DNA of 64,000 nucleotides from Desulfobaccales bacterium (GCA_041648175.1 JBAZPO010000007.1:1-64000); one strand, 5' to 3'. Numbered from the stretch's first letter, positions 52,510-61,760 are shown. Program-made: numbers and translations. Notes: a model not told the origin generated them from the letters alone.

Positions 52510-55500
52510 CGGGTCACTTCAACTATCACTCGGGTGCCGTGGTCGGGCTGAGACTCGATGTTGCAGCTACCGCCTGCCGCTGCCGCCCGCTCGCTCATGT
52601 TCATAAGGCCCCACCGGCAAGGCCCTTCGGGCTGGCCCACCTGGGACTGGTCGAAGCCGACGCCGTTGTCGGCGATGATCAGGCGGATGGTTCCGTTAAT
52701 TACCTCTTCGGTCAATTCGACCCTAGAAGCCCTGGCGTGCTTGGCCACGTTGGTCAGGGCCTCCTGGGCAATACGGAACAAGGCCAATTCCACCCACCTG
52801 GTCAGGCGGGGAGCTGCCTCCTCCCCCAAGACCTCCACATTGATACCTGTCCGCCGGGCAAACTCCCCCCCATACCAGCGTAGCGCCGATAGCAGCCCGT
52901 AGTCATCCAACACCGGGGGCCGCAGTTCGGCCATGACGTTCCGGATGGTTTCCCCGATTTTTTCCACCAGGGTCACGGCGTCGGCCAGTCGCATCAGGAG
53001 CGGCTCTGCCGCATTTTTGGGCATCTGGGTCGTGAGCAAGGTCAGGTTGAGGCCCAGGGCGGTGAGGCCCTGGCCCACCTCGTCGTGGAGCTCACGGGCC
53101 AGGATATGCCGCTCCTTCTCTTCCGCTTCCGCCAGTTGGGCCGCTAAAGCCCGGAGTTGTTTTTGGGCCTGCTTGAGCTCCGTGATGTCAGTGATAACCC
53201 CGACCAGTCCCCCCACCGCGCCATCGCCTTTCAGGAAGGTGGCTTTGTTAAAGACGACCTCCCGTTTCCTGCCATCAGGCAGCGGCATAATATGCTCATA
53301 TACCTGGACGCCGGGATTTTTAAACAGTTCCAGGTCCTTCTGACGATATTTTGTTGCCGATTCCTGGTGGGGTAGACAGTCGACCGTGTTCCCCACCATC
53401 TCCTCTTTCGTAACCCCAAAATAGTCTAAAAAGCTCTGGTTGCAGCCCAGATAGCGGCCCTCGGCATTTTTGTAAAAAACGGGGGTGGGAATCGTTTCAA
53501 TCAAAGATTGCAGAAACTGGGATTGTTGGGCCAGGGCTTCCTCTGTCTGCTTGCGGGCGGTAATGTCCACCGACAAGACCGCAAAGCCTACCAGATTTCC
53601 GGCGCCTGAGTATATTGGATGGACATAATTATCACAAATGAGGCCCCCGCGCCTATCTTCAAAAACCAGGGGCCTGCCGGTACTCCTGACCTCTTCTATA
53701 CGGGCCTGTCTCCCTTTGGCCAAATCAGCCGGTAAGTAATCGAACATGCAAGTGCCCACCATCTCTTTGATGGGTTTGCCCAACCTTTCGGCCACTATTT
53801 TATTGGCCGCCAGGATAATGCCGTGGGGGTTCAGAAGCACCACCGCGGCAGGGGTGGCGTCCAGGAGCACCCGTAAGGTTTCCCGGCTTCGCCGCAGGGC
53901 TTCTTCAGCCTGCTTGCGTTGAGTGATATCGTCTAATATTGCCACAAAATATTCTTTTGCGGGGGAGTACACCGAGATCGAAAGCCACTTCTGAAAGGCT
54001 TTCACATAGATTTCGAACCTCTCGGGTTCTCCAGTCAGAGCCACCCTGCCATAGATTTCAAAAAGCTCCGGATTCCCTTTGTGCAGGCCCGGAATGACTT
54101 CAGATACCTTTTTCCCAACAACATTTTTCAACCCGGTCAAGACCTGGAAGGATTTGTTGACCTCAAGATAGATGAAGTCGTGGGGCTGATCGTGCTCAAA
54201 GAGCATCTTACAGTAGGCAAATCCGTTCAGCATATTCTCGAACAGGGACCGATAGAGTTTTTCGCTCTCCCGGATGGCCTGCTCCGCCGCCCTTTGGGCG
54301 GTAATGTCCCGGACTGCGGCGAGCCGCAAATTGTGGCCCTGGGCCGGAAAATTACTGCTCTTGACCTCCACCGGGAAGGTAGAGCCATCCTTGCGGCGAT
54401 GGATGCCGGAAAAGGTATTCGCTGGGGAGTCATGCTTACACAGATTTTGGAGGTCTTGCCGGCTTATCCCCACTTCGATATCCTTTACGTGCAAACCAAG
54501 GAGCTCTTCCCTGGTGTACCCCAGACTCCGGCAGGCCTGCAGGTTGACCTCGACAATCCTGCCCTGGGCGTGCAGGAAGACGGCATCCGCGACGCTGTCG
54601 AACAATTGCCGGAAGTGGGCCTCGCTCTCTCTCAAGGCCTCCTCGGACTTTTTGAGCCGGGTAATATCTGCGATACGATGCACTGCGCCCAGGAGTTCGC
54701 CGGCGTCGTCCAGGATGGGGTCCACGGTCACTTTAAACCAGCGCTCTTTATGGGGCAGGACCACTTCTTCCCGTTGCCGGGTCTGGCACATGATCCCCAG
54801 GGGACATTCAGAAATCGGTTGGGAGGTCCCATGGACGACCTCGTAACAGAGGCAGCCCAGGATTTCATCAATGGGCTGGCCTACCAGAGTGGCCATGGCT
54901 TGATTGCATCCCAGAATCCGGCAGTTCAAGTCCATGAGGCAAATGCCGTCGCTCATGGCATCGAAAGTGGCCTGCCATTGGTGAGCCGCCAGTCGCAGGG
55001 CCTCTTCCGCCTGCTTGTGTCGGGTGATGTCGGCGAACATGGCGAAGGCGCCCTGAAATTGGCCCTGGCCATCTTGGAGGCTCCTGGCCGAGATAATGCA
55101 CCAGCGATCACTCCCATCTTCGCGCTTCAAGCGGCGTTCGAAGGTTACATCCAGCCCCTGGCGGAGCTGGGCAATTTTGTTCTCGTGATCAGGCAGATCT
55201 TCGGGAAACAAGAAGTCAGTCAACGGCCGGTACAGCATCTCCTCCATCTGGTAACCCAGCATTCCAGCCATGACGGGATTGATGTAAGTTGTTTGGTAAT
55301 CGGCATCTATCCCCCAAATACCCTCGTTGGCGGTCTCCACGATGAGACGGTACAAGGCTTCGCTCTTGCGCAAGTTGTCTTCCGCTTGCTTGAGTTTGGT
55401 GATATTCCTAACAACCGTATGATATTGGACCAACTTGCCCCCTGCATCCACCACCGGCAGACTCTCCAGGGAAGCGGAAAAAGGGGGGCCTTGGTGAGGC

Positions 55501-55943
55501 CTCAGCAACAGATCACCTGACTGCGAGACGCCATCGGCTAGCCCCGATTGCAGGTGAGTTCGAAAGGCCTCATGATTTCCCGGGGCCACGAACCGGATGA
55601 AAGGCGTTTGCAGTAATGAATCCCTGGGTTCCCCCAATAACCTAATCCCCGCGTCGTTAACCTCGCTGATGAGCCCGTGCGGGTCCAGGGTAAAGTAAGC
55701 TACCGGGGCAAAGTCATAGAGTGTGGCATACCGGTCCTGGGACTTGGCGAGAACCTCCTGGGACCGGCGAAGATCCTGGTTTTGCTTCTCCAACTCGGAC
55801 TGGTGCTCCTGCAGTTCATGCACCAGTTCCTGGACATCATCCCAGGGCATCCGTTCCAGGTCCGGCACATTGGCCGCCAGAAACTCCTTTACCCTGGCCT
55901 TGAGGTGGTCTATTGAGTCCACGCTTGATCGTCTCTTTTTCAT
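52506..55943 (-). CDS. Seven-PAS sensor histidine kinase, NarX/HisKA_3 type
   Basis: 1145 residues. After a helical N-terminus with a coiled coil (VQELVHELQEHQSELEKQN) come about seven PAS domains (~70-190, 195-320, 325-440, 445-560, 565-685, 690-805, 810-930). HisKA_3 follows with RELHDEVGQGLTAL (phospho-His in RELHD), then an HATPase with EALTNVAKHA and IADNGVGFD. The lack of membrane spans suggests a cytoplasmic multi-input sensor, perhaps of redox or small ligands; one PAS has Cys clusters (CLCYEVVHG, ECPLGIMC). PAS units 3 and 5 are close paralogues of units in the HD-GYP protein. Its coupled regulator is truncated. Confidence 0.92.
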   Translation of the reverse strand: MKKRRSSVDSIDHLKARVKEFLAANVPDLERMPWDDVQELVHELQEHQSELEKQNQDLRRSQEVLAKSQDRYATLYDFAPVAYFTLDPHGLISEVNDAGIRLLGEPRDSLLQTPFIRFVAPGNHEAFRTHLQSGLADGVSQSGDLLLRPHQGPPFSASLESLPVVDAGGKLVQYHTVVRNITKLKQAEDNLRKSEALYRLIVETANEGIWGIDADYQTTYINPVMAGMLGYQMEEMLYRPLTDFLFPEDLPDHENKIAQLRQGLDVTFERRLKREDGSDRWCIISARSLQDGQGQFQGAFAMFADITRHKQAEEALRLAAHQWQATFDAMSDGICLMDLNCRILGCNQAMATLVGQPIDEILGCLCYEVVHGTSQPISECPLGIMCQTRQREEVVLPHKERWFKVTVDPILDDAGELLGAVHRIADITRLKKSEEALRESEAHFRQLFDSVADAVFLHAQGRIVEVNLQACRSLGYTREELLGLHVKDIEVGISRQDLQNLCKHDSPANTFSGIHRRKDGSTFPVEVKSSNFPAQGHNLRLAAVRDITAQRAAEQAIRESEKLYRSLFENMLNGFAYCKMLFEHDQPHDFIYLEVNKSFQVLTGLKNVVGKKVSEVIPGLHKGNPELFEIYGRVALTGEPERFEIYVKAFQKWLSISVYSPAKEYFVAILDDITQRKQAEEALRRSRETLRVLLDATPAAVVLLNPHGIILAANKIVAERLGKPIKEMVGTCMFDYLPADLAKGRQARIEEVRSTGRPLVFEDRRGGLICDNYVHPIYSGAGNLVGFAVLSVDITARKQTEEALAQQSQFLQSLIETIPTPVFYKNAEGRYLGCNQSFLDYFGVTKEEMVGNTVDCLPHQESATKYRQKDLELFKNPGVQVYEHIMPLPDGRKREVVFNKATFLKGDGAVGGLVGVITDITELKQAQKQLRALAAQLAEAEEKERHILARELHDEVGQGLTALGLNLTLLTTQMPKNAAEPLLMRLADAVTLVEKIGETIRNVMAELRPPVLDDYGLLSALRWYGGEFARRTGINVEVLGEEAAPRLTRWVELALFRIAQEALTNVAKHARASRVELTEEVINGTIRLIIADNGVGFDQSQVGQPEGPCRWGLMNMSERAAAAGGSCNIESQPDHGTRVIVEVTR

Positions 55944-56199
55944 GGTAAGTTTTTCATGCTGAGGTGAGGCCGATTCACTCCTCTAAGCCCTTTGAGTATC
56001 CCCAAGACTGGGTCCCCCTCAAGCTAAGACAGCAGTGGTGCCCGGCGTAAAAAACCTTTACAAGTTATATCGGTAAGTTATTGGGAACCTTTAATATAAT
56101 TCGGCCTGACAATCTAATCTGCCATTAAAACAAGAAGTTATCTAGGCTTTTCCCTTGACCGGAAGAAGCAAGCTCAAGGGTCGACAGGGAAGTAGTGCC

Positions 56200-56228
56200 T
56201 TGACACCATCTGCAGGTTGAGATATAAA
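56200..56228 (+). promoter_or_regulatory. Promoter of tRNA-Glu(CTC)
   Basis: TTGACA at 56200-56205, a 17-nt spacer and TATAAA at 56223-56228, 10 bases before the tRNA. Confidence 0.8.
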
Positions 56229-56238
56229 AATTAAATGC

Positions 56239-56314
56239 GGTCCCATCGTCTAGGGGCCTAGGACACCGCCCTCTCACGGCGGAGACACGGGTTCGATTCC
56301 CGTTGGGACTACCA
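56239..56314 (+). tRNA. tRNA-Glu (anticodon CTC)
   Basis: Acceptor GGTCCCA with TGGGACT (a G-T pair at the end), anticodon loop CTCTCAC, T-arm ACGGGTTCGATTCCCGT, discriminator A and an encoded CCA. It is a separate unit with its own promoter and terminator. Confidence 0.93.
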
Positions 56315-56333
56315 ATAAAAACCGCATTTCATG

Positions 56334-56366
56334 GGCCTTTCCGGACTTCGGAAGGGCCTTTTTTTT
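56334..56366 (+). terminator. Intrinsic terminator after tRNA-Glu(CTC)
   Basis: GGCCTTTCCG and CGGAAGGGCC pair over 10 positions with one wobble, a 5-nt loop, then eight T. Confidence 0.88.
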
Positions 56367-56785
56367 GTCTATATTTTAGCCTCCGACAAAAATTAACAAA
56401 TTCATCTTCAGCCAGTGGCGTTGGTCCCTCTGGCGTGTTCCAACGCGTAAACGCAATGACCATTATCTTGGTCACGATCCGACCATAGACTCGCCTCACC
56501 TCGGCTCTCAGACTTATCTCCCCTCAAGGTTCGAATGATTAAGTTGGCCCCCGCCGTAAGTGAGCTCCAGCCAAGGCTGGCCGGAACTTCCGGGTAGTCC
56601 AGGCCATCCGCAGAAAATTAATGAAATTAGAATTTGTTGGAGAGAAGGTGTGTAGCCAGGCATATACCTTGCAAATATATTTAATAAGCCTTTCTATTCA
56701 CGGAATTTTGATTGGCGGCCAGATGCATTCCAGCGAGGCCACCAGCAAGCTATAAAGTTTGATTCTCATTACAAGTGGGTTCAGG
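56367..56785. other. Gap without a supported gene
   Basis: The stretch shows no repeat, RNA or frame I can support. It ends in the upstream region of the HExxH lipoprotein gene. Confidence 0.45.
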
Positions 56786-57265
56786 ATGTTGTTGAAGAAG
56801 CTTCTTATCGTGCTGTCAAGTAGCCTCATGATAAACTGCTGCGCCTCATTTGACAGCCGGCCTGGGCCTGATTATGTAGCCCTGTATGGCAGCGTGGCCA
56901 AGTTAATGAACCAAAAAGTGGAATACAAGACGCCGCCGATTGTGTTTGTTCAGGACTCAAGGGTATTAGGCCAGATGTTCCCGGAATTATCAAAACCCGG
57001 GGAAAATCTCTTAGGGGTTTATTGGTGTGGCATGGTCTATTTGTCTCAAGAAGATCTGTCCAATCAGGTGGTAGCACATGAATTTTCCCACTATTTAGGG
57101 GCAAATGAACAAAATGCGGAGATTGTCTCCGAAGTTTGTACTCGTCAAGGGGGAATAATTTCTCCCGGAAGCAAAAAATCAGGGGCAGGTGCCGGTCTCG
57201 TCGGCGTTGCGGTAGGAATGCGCGGCACACGTGCGGCCGGAGTCCGGTCCCCGACCCCCAATTGA
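56786..57265 (+). CDS. Small lipoprotein with an HExxH motif
   Basis: 159 residues. The N-terminus LLIVLSSSLMINCCAS looks like a lipoprotein signal ending at a Cys. VVAHEFSHYLG contains His-Glu-Phe-Ser-His, the zinc-binding HExxH of metallopeptidases, preceded by the strand MVYLSQEDL; a third ligand could be the Glu in NAEIVSEVC. The C-terminus is Gly/Ala/Arg-rich and may be a read-on. A minimal gluzincin-like peptidase or an inactive relative is possible. The start at 56786 fits the signal; the ribosome site is poor. No clear operon partner. Confidence 0.55.
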   Translation: MLLKKLLIVLSSSLMINCCASFDSRPGPDYVALYGSVAKLMNQKVEYKTPPIVFVQDSRVLGQMFPELSKPGENLLGVYWCGMVYLSQEDLSNQVVAHEFSHYLGANEQNAEIVSEVCTRQGGIISPGSKKSGAGAGLVGVAVGMRGTRAAGVRSPTPN

Positions 57266-57729
57266 CCAAGAGGGCGCAATCCTCTAAGACTAATCTTTGC
57301 CGCCGACGTTTCGCCCAGTTCCCCTGAAAAATCCGGCTTTCTATACTGGCCTCGGCGATAGCATTCACCGGCCAGACTTGACCTATCCAAAGAGTAACTC
57401 AATCACCATAAAGAGAAGGAGCACCAGGATTATTAAAGAAAGGAGGCTGAAATCCTTTGGATGGAAAGCCCTATCGTTCTAGAAAAAAGAATGTTGTTGG
57501 GAAGGTTTGATCAAAAGAAAAAGTGCTATCGAAAGTCATTATACTTATATTAAATAAGCTTGCGGTTTATTGTGTATGTATACTAATGTTGGTTTTTCTT
57601 GGTCATTAATTATCAAAATTATTAGTTGTATTCCAGAATACCACCCCCAGCCGCCTGAGTAATCCCAAAACCGTTCACATCTTTTCGCAGTCTGTTTGTT
57701 ACAATAATCTTGAGATCGGTGACTCTACC

Positions 57730-57850
57730 CTGCCAAGGCAGAGCCTCATGGTTCCGCCATGGGTGAAGGGATGTTCCCTTCAGGCACCTCCCCAAGCCCA
57801 GGGCGCCTTCTGGCGAAAAAAAAATCCAAGTGAAAACATTTTTTTTTTGC
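57730..57850. ncRNA. Unidentified structured element (four hairpins)
   Basis: Four perfect stems follow one another: CTGCC/GGCAG (57730-57741), CATGG/CCATG (57747-57761), GAAGGGA/TCCCTTC (57765-57781) and CGCC/GGCG (57804-57815). Nine A follow, then ten T at 57840-57850. It matches no RNA class I know. Read on the minus strand, two loops expose GGA (GGGAACATCCC, GGCGGAACC), as in CsrA-binding sites. Strand and function are open. Confidence 0.35.
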
Positions 57851-58087
57851 GCGTCCCTCGGGCTTGTGCTCCTACTTACGCTCTCAATACAATCCTATAA
57901 TAGGACCGACAAACTGCTTTAATAGGTCCCACCGGTATATCAGTATATCTAACCGAAATATTTATAAATAAATACTATATAGATAAATAAGGTATTATAG
58001 TATTAATTATATTAACCGATAATGTTATGCTGAGATAATAATATAAATTTGGAAGAGTTATGTTAATTATAATTAAGCCGATTGTAT

Positions 58088-58117
58088 TTGACAAGAGAGT
58101 TAGCTGAGTGCTAAATA
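58088..58117 (+). promoter_or_regulatory. Promoter candidate before the XRE-like gene
   Basis: TTGACA (58088-58093), 18 nt, TAAATA (58112-58117). Transcription would begin a few bases before the ATG at 58126, implying a nearly leaderless message, and would exclude a GTG start at 58108. Confidence 0.4.
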
Positions 58118-58125
58118 GTATTATC

Positions 58126-58359
58126 ATGGTTGAACTGAGAGAATGGATCCAACGGGAAGGTTCCGAGGGGCGTAAAAAGCTGTTTGCAGCTATTAAGGAT
58201 AAGTATCCAGGGTTTACTCAGGTGAGCTTGACAAATTATATCCAGGGACAGCGCATTCCCGATTATAATATTGCCAAGATCATTTCTCGAGTGACCAATA
58301 TTCCAGTTTTTCTCCTTCCCTTTCGATTTATTCACAGACCGGAAACTATGGGCGAATAG
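58126..58359 (+). CDS. Small XRE/Cro-like helix-turn-helix protein
   Basis: 77 residues. The helical pattern KKLFAAIKDKYPGFTQVSLTNYIQGQRIPDYNIAKIISRVT resembles a Cro/C1 helix-turn-helix, with SLTNYIQGQRIP as the recognition helix and the following turn. The end IPVFLLPFRFIHRP is not part of the fold. The ATG at 58126 has a poor ribosome site, but the promoter just upstream argues for it. It precedes an antiterminator and envelope genes on the same strand and may control them; that is inferred from position. Confidence 0.6.
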   Translation: MVELREWIQREGSEGRKKLFAAIKDKYPGFTQVSLTNYIQGQRIPDYNIAKIISRVTNIPVFLLPFRFIHRPETMGE

Positions 58360-58474
58360 TCAAACTGGTTTTGTCTTTTGCAGCAGGCTAAAGAAAGTAT
58401 ATCCGCCTTAACCTTATGATTTATTTATTAAAAGATACCATTCGGGCCGGTGCCTCGAGTGGCGGGAGCGTGTC

Positions 58475-59029
58475 TTGGCGACCCTGGAAGGTAGATTTGC
58501 ACAAGAGTTTGAGGGGATTAACCGGGATGAGGCAGCACCCTGGTACGTAATCCAAACCCACGGCCGCACCGAAACCAAGGTGCACCTGGCGTTGCAGCGC
58601 AAAGGATTGGAAGTCTTTTTTCCCCAAGTGCAACTCCATAGAATGATAAGAGGCCGTAAAGTCCTCATGCATTTGCCATTATTCCCAAACTACCTCTTTG
58701 TCCATGCACATATCGATTCGACGGTTTTTCACCAAATCATCAAGGTTAATGGGGTAGTGAAGCTCCTGGGGAATAACGGCCCCGATCCGGCGCCGGCGGA
58801 TCAGATAGAATCTATCCGGACCATTGTGACTGGCGACAGGTATTATTGTCCCTGGCGGTATATAGAGAAGGGCAAAAAGGTGCGGGTGCTCGATGGGCCT
58901 TTATCAGGGGTGGTGGGGATTTTGGTCGCCAGGAAAGAAAAGCAACGCCGCCTGGTAGTCGCCGTGGAGATGTTCCAGCGGTCGGTGACAGTGGACCTGG
59001 ACAGCGAGTCGGTGGAACGTTGGGATTAG
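58475..59029 (+). CDS. NusG-family specialised antiterminator (RfaH/UpxY-like)
   Basis: 184 residues. The NGN domain is seen in WYVIQTHGRTETKVHLALQRKG, FFPQVQLHR and PLFPNYLFVHA, and the KOW domain in KGKKVRVLDGPLSGVVGILV. Such paralogues bind RNA polymerase and let it run through long operons for surface polysaccharides, which fits the envelope genes that follow. The start is uncertain: TTG at 58475 opens the frame, and the conserved part begins about 20 residues later. Confidence 0.85.
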   Translation: MATLEGRFAQEFEGINRDEAAPWYVIQTHGRTETKVHLALQRKGLEVFFPQVQLHRMIRGRKVLMHLPLFPNYLFVHAHIDSTVFHQIIKVNGVVKLLGNNGPDPAPADQIESIRTIVTGDRYYCPWRYIEKGKKVRVLDGPLSGVVGILVARKEKQRRLVVAVEMFQRSVTVDLDSESVERWD

Positions 59030-59188
59030 AAGATCCACCGGCCTTGGCCTGCTGTTCAGATCATCGACTCATCACAATTCTTGCCTAACTTATTCCTTCA
59101 GTAATATCAGCATCAATAACCCTGGTCTGGTTTGGGGTTCTGGTCCTCAAGGGTATCGAGATTTGTTTCCCTTTCAGTTGATCGGCAG

Positions 59189-60259
59189 ATGAGAATTCAA
59201 GTCAAAACCATAATTATCCTGGTTGGGTTGAGCATCAGTCTGGCAGCCTGCGCGCCTGCCTCTCAACTCCCACATTTGCCGGGGTTTGCGGAAAAGGAAG
59301 GCGAGCGCGCCTTGGTGCCCCGGGGCTTCCTGGTTGCCGGGGCTCAACCGCAGGAAAAGGTCGATCCCAAAGTCTCACAGGAGATTAAGGCCTTCTTGGA
59401 AGAAAATGGCATGCTGGCCGGATTTAAGGGAGGCCTGGGGACCGAACTTCCCATAATGCTCAACCCATCTGTACAAGGTTTCCTGCGTTCCTTTACAACT
59501 TCCCGCCGTGCGACAATCCAGGCCCAGCTCTCCCGTTCCGAAAGATACCTCCCCATGATTCGGCAAATTTTTCAAGAGCAGGGGCTCCCCCAAGATTTAG
59601 TCTACCTGCCCATGATTGAAAGTGGTTTTAATCCCTTGGCGCGCTCCCCCAAGGAAGCGGTGGGGCTCTGGCAATTCATCGCAGGCACCGCCAGGCGGTA
59701 TGGCTTAAAGGTTGACGAGTGGGTGGACGAGCGCCGGGACCCCGAGAAATCCACTAAAGCTGCAGCACGCTATCTCAAAGATCTGCACGGTCAATTTGGT
59801 TGCTGGTATCTGGCCGCCGCAGGGTACAACGCCGGCGAAAACCGGGTAGAAGGGGTGGTAAACCGATATGACACTCGGGACTTCTGGGTCATGGCCCAAA
59901 ATCATCTGCTCCCCCAAGAGACCTGTAATTATGTCCCTCAGTTGATTGCTGCGGTTTTGATTGCCAAAAATCCGGAAAAATATGGCTTTAACTGCAATAC
60001 CCCTGCCCGGCCTCTGGCCTATGTTCGGAAAAAGGTGCCTGAAGGAACAAACTTGCGCCAGTTCGCCGGGTCTTTAGGCCTGCCCTATGAAGCCATTCAG
60101 GAGTTGAACCCGGAAGTGAAGGGAGATTGTGTCCCCCTGGATCAAAAAGAATACTCGGTGAAAGTCCCGTCTGCCAAACTTCGCCACATCCCCGGGCTGG
60201 CAAAAGGGGAGCCAAAAAGAAAAACTTCCCCAGATGCTGATCAACCTGAAAAGCAATAA
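59189..60259 (+). CDS. MltD-like lytic transglycosylase lipoprotein
   Basis: 356 residues. The signal ends at the lipobox LAAC (ISLAACAP), so it is anchored in the outer membrane. The SLT domain has the catalytic Glu in LPMIESGFNPLARSP, then GLWQFI and AAAGYNAGENRV, as in MltD and MltE. The C-terminal part (LAYVRKKVPEGTNLRQFAGSLGLPYEAIQELNPEVKG) is a LysM-like peptidoglycan-binding unit. It cleaves glycan strands to make 1,6-anhydromuropeptides. ATG 59189 is chosen over 59132 because it opens directly on the signal peptide. The next gene starts 13 bases after its stop. Confidence 0.88.
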   Translation: MRIQVKTIIILVGLSISLAACAPASQLPHLPGFAEKEGERALVPRGFLVAGAQPQEKVDPKVSQEIKAFLEENGMLAGFKGGLGTELPIMLNPSVQGFLRSFTTSRRATIQAQLSRSERYLPMIRQIFQEQGLPQDLVYLPMIESGFNPLARSPKEAVGLWQFIAGTARRYGLKVDEWVDERRDPEKSTKAAARYLKDLHGQFGCWYLAAAGYNAGENRVEGVVNRYDTRDFWVMAQNHLLPQETCNYVPQLIAAVLIAKNPEKYGFNCNTPARPLAYVRKKVPEGTNLRQFAGSLGLPYEAIQELNPEVKGDCVPLDQKEYSVKVPSAKLRHIPGLAKGEPKRKTSPDADQPEKQ

Positions 60260-60272
60260 CGCTGAAAATTCT

Positions 60273-61760
60273 ATGCGACCGCATGGCGCCAGAAAAATTT
60301 TACCACTGCTTCAAGCCGGCTTGATCGGGCTCTGCCTGGTGAGTCTGGCGGGCGCGGCGGTTGAGAGTCCGGCGCTGGAGACCGTGGTGACTGTGGTCGC
60401 TCTGAATGAACAGGGGGAACCGCTGGACACTGCCTTGGGGGTTATCATAAGGCAGGATGGCTTAATTCTTACCAGCGCCGCGATTTTTCAACCTGGACAA
60501 CCTCTATTAGTTAAGACCGACCATGGCGCGATCTATTGGTGTCAAAGTCTGCTTTATGCCGATTTATTGCAGGATTTGGCCGTATTAAAGATCGAAGCCA
60601 CCGGGCTCAAGGCCGTCCCCCTCCAAGCATCGAAACGATCCCATGTTGTTGAGGAAAAAATTTATTATCCAATAAAAGAAGGCAATAAATATACTCTCCG
60701 GGAGGGTAACCTGGTCGGCTCTTTACCCTTGTCACCGCGGCTTGAACTCTTGAAACTTTCCCCCTGCAACCAGAGAGGCATACAGGGGACGCCGGTTTTT
60801 AATCGGACAGGCGAAGTAGTAGGAATGATGCACCTGGGGGGAGACCAAAACGAGGGTCCCCAGGGAAAGCCAACGGCACTGAATTATTTCCTTTCCTGTG
60901 ACCGCACGTTAGTTCCGATCTCTCTGGACGCTGCGTCCTTGAAAGGAACAAAACCCGCGGCCGAACCTCGGGGTGACTTATCTGGGGAGAATCCAGCTAA
61001 TGCATTGGTCAGGGCCTTCTGGGACGGGGTCGCAGCCACGATAGGCAACAACTGGGAATTGGCCCAGAAGAAATTCAGTCTAGCCATGGCTCCTCCCGCC
61101 CAATTGCCGGAGGCTTATTATGGCCGAGGTGTGTCACGCTTCCATTTGCGCAATTACCAAGGCGCAACTGAGGATTTGCTGGAGGCGACCCGGCGCTTAC
61201 CAGGTTACGCCCTGGCCTTTTTCTGGCTCGGAAAGACCTGGCAGCAAAGCGGAGACCAGGAAGCAGCAGATGCAGCTTATAGACAGGCAGTGGGGCTGGC
61301 GCCAGACTTGCACGAGGCCTGGTTTTATTTGGGGGAAATAGCTTATCAGAGGGGCGACCAGGATAAGGCGCAAAAATGTTTGGAAAAGGCTGAGGGCGAC
61401 TTGCCGCAGGCAGCAATGCGGGCCTGGTATCTGGGGAACATTGCCCGGAGCCAGCAACGGTTGCCGGAGGCCTTGGCGGCATTTAAACAAGCTGTCCAGA
61501 TGGATCCGAAGTATTTCCCAGGCTATCTGGAAGGGGGCAAACTGCTGTTGCTGGACTTAGGAGAGTCCCGGGAGGCGGTCGGCTGGTTGGGCCAGGCAGT
61601 CAGCCTCAAGCCTCAGCATGCGGAAGCCAGGTATTTCTTATCTCTGGCATATCACTTGTCATGGAACGCCGCCGCGGCCTGGGAGCAATGTTACGCGCTG
61701 GAGAAAATCCAGCCGGACCTGGCGGGGCAACTCGCCACAGTGCTGGCAAGAGGCCAGTAA
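60273..61760 (+). CDS. Inactive trypsin-like (HtrA-fold) domain with TPR repeats
   Basis: 495 residues. A signal peptide (LLQAGLIGLCLVSLAGAA) is followed by a degenerate S1C-protease fold: GVIIRQDGLILTSAAIF (His of the triad is Ala), LQDLAVLKI (Asp kept) and GIQGTPVFNRTGEVVGMM (Ser position replaced). The second half has about five TPR units (AYYGRGVSRFHLRNYQGA, AFFWLGKTWQQSGDQEAA, AWFYLGEIAYQRGDQDKA, AWYLGNIARSQQRLPEA). It is probably a periplasmic scaffold rather than a protease. ATG 60273 avoids overlap with the previous gene; an upstream ATG at 60234 is possible. Confidence 0.8.
   Translation: MRPHGARKILPLLQAGLIGLCLVSLAGAAVESPALETVVTVVALNEQGEPLDTALGVIIRQDGLILTSAAIFQPGQPLLVKTDHGAIYWCQSLLYADLLQDLAVLKIEATGLKAVPLQASKRSHVVEEKIYYPIKEGNKYTLREGNLVGSLPLSPRLELLKLSPCNQRGIQGTPVFNRTGEVVGMMHLGGDQNEGPQGKPTALNYFLSCDRTLVPISLDAASLKGTKPAAEPRGDLSGENPANALVRAFWDGVAATIGNNWELAQKKFSLAMAPPAQLPEAYYGRGVSRFHLRNYQGATEDLLEATRRLPGYALAFFWLGKTWQQSGDQEAADAAYRQAVGLAPDLHEAWFYLGEIAYQRGDQDKAQKCLEKAEGDLPQAAMRAWYLGNIARSQQRLPEALAAFKQAVQMDPKYFPGYLEGGKLLLLDLGESREAVGWLGQAVSLKPQHAEARYFLSLAYHLSWNAAAAWEQCYALEKIQPDLAGQLATVLARGQ

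Larger units (their letters stand above)
57266..58125. other. Gap with a structured GC patch and an AT-rich leader
   Basis: No gene is supported. 57730-57850 carries four hairpins and A/T runs (listed separately). 57900-58080 is strongly AT-rich with short TATA-like repeats, forming the upstream region of the XRE-like regulator gene. Confidence 0.55.

Noticed and set aside
54081..55520. Plus-strand frame of 479 codons across the seven-PAS kinase
   Set aside because: It mirrors the opposite coding strand; the kinase frame has clear PAS and kinase motifs, this one has none.
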